Shown one piece after another: positions 7,042 through 9,310 of a DNA stretch of 9,310 bases; position 1 is the stretch's first letter; every line of letters starts with the position of its first letter. The position numbers and the translations under genes are program-made. Location: assembly GCA_013203015.1 (NCBI GenBank), contig JABMPO010000269.1, positions 1-9,310 of the forward strand, in the 5' to 3' direction. This stretch comes from Fidelibacterota bacterium (GTDB lineage Bacteria; Fidelibacterota; Marinisomatia; Marinisomatales; TCS56). The notes under the pieces are model-generated. The model was not told where the DNA came from. It ran no database searches and saw only the letters and a list, made by a program, of their open reading frames with translations.

Positions 7042-7919
7042 ATCGAATTGGTATCGATCTGGGTGGCACTAAGATTGAAGGAATCCTGCTCGGCCCGGAT
7101 AATACGGTATTAGAAAGGCGCAGATTCGCCACCAACCAAGAAGATGGTTACAAGGCAATTGTTGATCGAATTACCGAATTGATATTGCAGTTGGGAAAAT
7201 CAGCCGGCACTGAATATTCTGTTGGCATCTGCACACCGGGTGCAATTTCAAAATCCACGGGTACAATCAAAAACAGCAACACAACCTGCTTGATCGGTCA
7301 GCCCTTGCAACATGACCTGGAAGATAAAATCTCGCTGCCGGTTGCCATGGAAAATGATGCTAATTGTTTTGCGATCGCTGAAGCAACACTTGGTGCTGGG
7401 ATCGGCTATGATGTGGTTTTTGGCGTGATTATGGGTACCGGGGTAGGCGGTGGAATTGTAATGGATGGCAAGATTGTTCAGGGTCGATTAAATATAGCCG
7501 GTGAATGGGGGCATCATAAAATCTCCCAGGAAGGACCACTATGTTATTGTGGTCATCAAGGTTGTGTGGAAACTTTTATCAGCGGACCGGCGCTGGAAGA
7601 ATCCTGGCGCAAAATTACCGGTGAACATTTACCACTAAAAGAAATTGTAGAATATTCTTATCAAGCAGCGGAGACAACCGGCTTTCCAGCATGGAAATCT
7701 CAATTCCTCAATAATTTCGGTTTGGGTCTGGCTAACGTAATTAATATTCTCGATCCGGATGCCGTTATCCTCGGAGGTGGTGTGTCCAATATTGATTTTT
7801 TGTATAGTGAGGGCAGCGCAGCGACACAGAAGTATATTTTCAGCGATTGCCGTGATACCCCTGTTTTAAAAAACCGGTTAGGCGATTCCGCCGGCGTGTT
7901 TGGAGCAGCATTGCTGTAA
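7038..7919 (+). CDS. ROK-family sugar kinase (fructokinase / N-acetylhexosamine kinase type)
   Basis: A 293-residue cytoplasmic ATP-dependent sugar kinase. The N-terminal phosphate-binding loop is GIDLGGTKIEG (5-15). ENDANCFAIAEA (105-116) holds the catalytic base Asp107. IMGTGVGGGIV (131-141) is the second phosphate loop. The sugar-contact motif GEWGHH has Glu156 and His159, and the zinc-site and signature region LCYCGHQGCVETFISG has Cys169, Cys171 and Cys176. The C-terminal DPDAVILGGGVSN (239-251) closes the nucleotide site. No helix-turn-helix domain precedes the kinase domain, so this is an enzyme and not a ROK repressor. The CYCGxQGCxETFISG stretch recalls E. coli Mak and NagK, so fructose, glucose, mannose or N-acetylglucosamine are all possible substrates. 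It overlaps the Nudix stop by four bases and is followed after three bases by a small membrane protein gene. Confidence 0.94.
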   Translation: MNRIGIDLGGTKIEGILLGPDNTVLERRRFATNQEDGYKAIVDRITELILQLGKSAGTEYSVGICTPGAISKSTGTIKNSNTTCLIGQPLQHDLEDKISLPVAMENDANCFAIAEATLGAGIGYDVVFGVIMGTGVGGGIVMDGKIVQGRLNIAGEWGHHKISQEGPLCYCGHQGCVETFISGPALEESWRKITGEHLPLKEIVEYSYQAAETTGFPAWKSQFLNNFGLGLANVINILDPDAVILGGGVSNIDFLYSEGSAATQKYIFSDCRDTPVLKNRLGDSAGVFGAALL

Positions 7920-7922
7920 ATC

Positions 7923-8180
7923 ATGCGATTCGGGAAATGGCTTAATTCGCTTACCGGGATTGATCATCTGGTAATTATTTTTTGTTTTTTAATTGCCTCC
8001 GGAATTACCCATTACCTGCTGAAATATCTGGAACAAATTTATAATCATCTTCAGCGCGATAATAAATACGCCAACAAGTTTCGCGTGACTCCAATTTTAT
8101 TCTTTCTGGTTGCTCTCCCTATCGCAATTACCTTTTATTTAATAATTGGAGCCCCAATAGCCGCAATATTCAATCAGTAA
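7923..8180 (+). CDS. Small two-helix membrane protein of unknown function
   Basis: I do not recognise this 85-residue protein. It has two hydrophobic segments, about 14-36 (LVIIFCFLIASGITHYLL) and about 57-82 (ILFFLVALPIAITFYLIIGA). A charged, Tyr- and Asn-rich loop of about 20 residues (YNHLQRDNKYANKFR) joins them. The positive residues in the loop suggest it lies in the cytoplasm, although the N-terminus is basic too. The start lies three bases after the ROK kinase stop, so it is probably the third gene of that operon. There is no good ribosome site (GGAG is about 20 bases upstream), which suggests coupled translation. Codon use looks like its neighbours, and the reading frame is clean and position-appropriate, so I believe it is coding. 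No function is proposed. Confidence 0.7.
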   Translation: MRFGKWLNSLTGIDHLVIIFCFLIASGITHYLLKYLEQIYNHLQRDNKYANKFRVTPILFFLVALPIAITFYLIIGAPIAAIFNQ

Positions 8181-8186
8181 TTGTCG

Positions 8187-8199
8187 TATATCTGATATA
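8187..8199. repeat. Short palindrome TATATC-T-GATATA
   Basis: Perfect six-base arms around one base, in the 89-base gap before the DUF5916 gene and directly upstream of TTGACA (8201-8206). It could be a regulator site, but palindromes made of A and T arise easily by chance. Confidence 0.3.
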
Positions 8200-8208
8200 G
8201 TTGACAAC

Positions 8209-8226
8209 CAAACCAGATTCGGTTTG
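8209..8226. repeat. Inverted repeat CAAACC / GGTTTG
   Basis: Perfect six-base arms with a six-base loop (AGATTC). An outer TGACAA (8202-8207) also matches TTGTCA (8224-8229) as an overlapping alternative pairing. No T-run follows on either strand, so it is not a normal terminator. It may be a weak RNA hairpin or a protein site upstream of the DUF5916 gene. Confidence 0.35.
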
Positions 8227-8269
8227 TCATACACATTATCCTATTAAAGCATTGACCATGGGGCTAGAT

Positions 8270-9310
8270 ATGAGAAAATTCAAATTACTTACAATTGCAC
8301 TGACAATTTTTATTAATTTCGGATTACTTGCTGATCAGCAGAAACCGGAAATCCCAAAATCTCTCAAAGCATTTAGAGTTCCCACCAGCGCAATTGTAAT
8401 CGATGGTCATCTCGATGAAAATATCTGGGAATCAGCAGCCTACCATTCCAATTTTGTACAACGCGACCCGGTTGATGGTGATCCCGCTTCTGAAAAAACC
8501 GAATTTGCGATTCTTTATGATGACGAATATTTATATATCGGAATCAAAGCCTTTACCAGCGATCCCGGAACAATTCGTGGAATCATGAGCCGTCGCGATG
8601 AACAAACTCCCAGTGATTGGCTGTACGTTTCCATTGATAGCTATAATGACAATCGCACAGCCTTTGAATTTGGGCTCAATCCAGCAGGAGTGAAACATGA
8701 TTTACGGCGTTACGATGACGAAAATTACGACTCAAACTGGGACGCCCTTTGGGAAGGAAAAACCGCCCGAACAACCAATGGTTGGACAGCAGAATTCATG
8801 ATACCCTTTCGGGAATTACGTTTCGACAACAAGGATAGCCAGAGCTGGGGTTTTCAGGTTAATCGCTTCATCGCAGAGAAAAATGAGGATATTTACTGGA
8901 CTCACATCTCCAAAGAGGAATCGGGTTGGGTCAGTCAGTATGGTGAATTGAACGGCCTTAAAGATATTCCCCGGCAACGTCGTTTTTATATCAGCCCCTA
9001 TGTAACTGGCCAATACAGTAAAGCCAATTATTTCAGGAATCCAACCCATGAAAACTCTTATAACACGGCCAACAATATGGGTGCAGATATAAAAATTGGT
9101 GTGACGGGGAACCTGACCCTGGATTTGTCTATCAATCCTGATTTCGGTCAGGTGGAAGCAGACCCGGCTGAATTAAACCTGGGGGCTTTTGAATCCTATT
9201 TTTCGGAAAAACGACCCTTCTTTATCGAAGGTGGTAATATCTACAATTTTGGCCTAGGAATTGGTGATGGCGACGGTGCCAACACCGGTTTGTTTTACAC
9301 ACGCCGGATC
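8270..9310 (+). CDS. DUF5916-type outer-membrane protein with CBM9-like N-terminal domain (runs off right edge)
   Basis: The first 347 residues of a secreted protein, open to the last base. A signal peptide is evident: MRKFK, then hydrophobic 6-20, with probable cleavage near LLA-DQ (about 21). A CBM9-like beta-sandwich follows at about 38-230: AIVIDGHLDENIWESA, ILYDDEYLYIGIKA, FEFGLNPAGVKHD, NWDALWEG, and GWTAEFMIPFRELRF with WGFQVNRF. After this come ISPYVTG and LTLDLSINPDFGQVEADPAE (282-301), then FFIEGGNIYNFG, the conserved start of the DUF5916 region, predicted to form an outer-membrane beta-barrel. Full-length members are usually far longer (700 or more residues), so less than half is visible. 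The function of the family is not established; a role in glycan binding or uptake is a guess from the CBM9-like fold. An in-frame ATG at 8258 would add four residues (MGLD). I prefer 8270 because GGGG lies six bases upstream and the signal peptide begins properly with MRKFK. Confidence 0.92.
   Translation, partial: MRKFKLLTIALTIFINFGLLADQQKPEIPKSLKAFRVPTSAIVIDGHLDENIWESAAYHSNFVQRDPVDGDPASEKTEFAILYDDEYLYIGIKAFTSDPGTIRGIMSRRDEQTPSDWLYVSIDSYNDNRTAFEFGLNPAGVKHDLRRYDDENYDSNWDALWEGKTARTTNGWTAEFMIPFRELRFDNKDSQSWGFQVNRFIAEKNEDIYWTHISKEESGWVSQYGELNGLKDIPRQRRFYISPYVTGQYSKANYFRNPTHENSYNTANNMGADIKIGVTGNLTLDLSINPDFGQVEADPAELNLGAFESYFSEKRPFFIEGGNIYNFGLGIGDGDGANTGLFYTRRI

Noticed and set aside
8201..8206. 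Perfect TTGACA as a -35 box for the DUF5916 gene
   Set aside because: No hexamer resembling TATAAT lies 15-19 bases downstream; the nearest candidates (CATTAT at 8234, TATCCT at 8237) are too far away.
8209..8232. CAAACC/GGTTTG stem as a terminator of the kinase cluster
   Set aside because: The stem is short and is followed by TCATACAC and not by a run of T.
1..9310. Mobile elements, CRISPR arrays, tRNA or rRNA genes, toxin-antitoxin or defence genes
   Set aside because: No transposase or integrase motifs, no regularly spaced repeats and no cloverleaf-like segments were seen; nearly all the sequence is explained by the eight genes listed.

Overview
The window looks like ordinary chromosomal DNA from a Gram-negative (diderm) bacterium. 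It encodes an RND efflux machine, a lipoprotein adaptor with an N-terminal lipobox, and the start of a DUF5916-type outer-membrane protein. The DUF5916 family and the Asp-Asn type RND permeases suggest, as an inference only, a member of the Fibrobacterota-Chlorobiota-Bacteroidota assemblage or a related candidate phylum (Marinimicrobia, Calditrichota, KSB1). No rRNA, tRNA or ribosomal protein gene is present to settle this. Base composition is slightly AT-leaning by eye, and no stretch stands out as foreign.

Left part, all on the minus strand and read from right to left: a HAD-family hydrolase (6317-5664), then a 124-base gap, then a tight efflux operon. The operon consists of a lipoprotein membrane-fusion adaptor (5539-4487), a complete RND permease of 1086 residues (4466-1206), and a second RND permease that starts at a TTG codon at 1202 and runs off the left edge after about 400 residues. 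One adaptor with two tandem permeases resembles the MdtABC and MuxABC layout, in which the two permeases form a mixed trimer. No outer-membrane channel gene is visible. The gap upstream of the adaptor holds an AT-rich hairpin that begins at the HAD stop codon, a possible promoter, and a perfect 13-base palindrome inside that promoter that could be a repressor site.

Right part, all on the plus strand: a Nudix hydrolase of the coenzyme A diphosphatase type (6403-7041), a ROK-family sugar kinase overlapping it by four bases (7038-7919), and a small two-helix membrane protein of unknown function three bases later (7923-8180). After an 89-base gap with two inverted repeats comes the N-terminal 347 residues of a secreted DUF5916 / CBM9-like outer-membrane protein (8270 to the right edge). 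The HAD and Nudix genes are divergently transcribed from an 85-base intergenic region.

The two edge genes (1-1202 minus and 8270-9310 plus) are both truncated by the window, and both are well supported. I see no mobile element, CRISPR array, RNA gene, toxin-antitoxin pair or defence cassette. I found no convincing new system. The points most worth checking are the paired permeases, the hydrophobic insert in the first of them, the palindromic operator candidate, and the small membrane protein.
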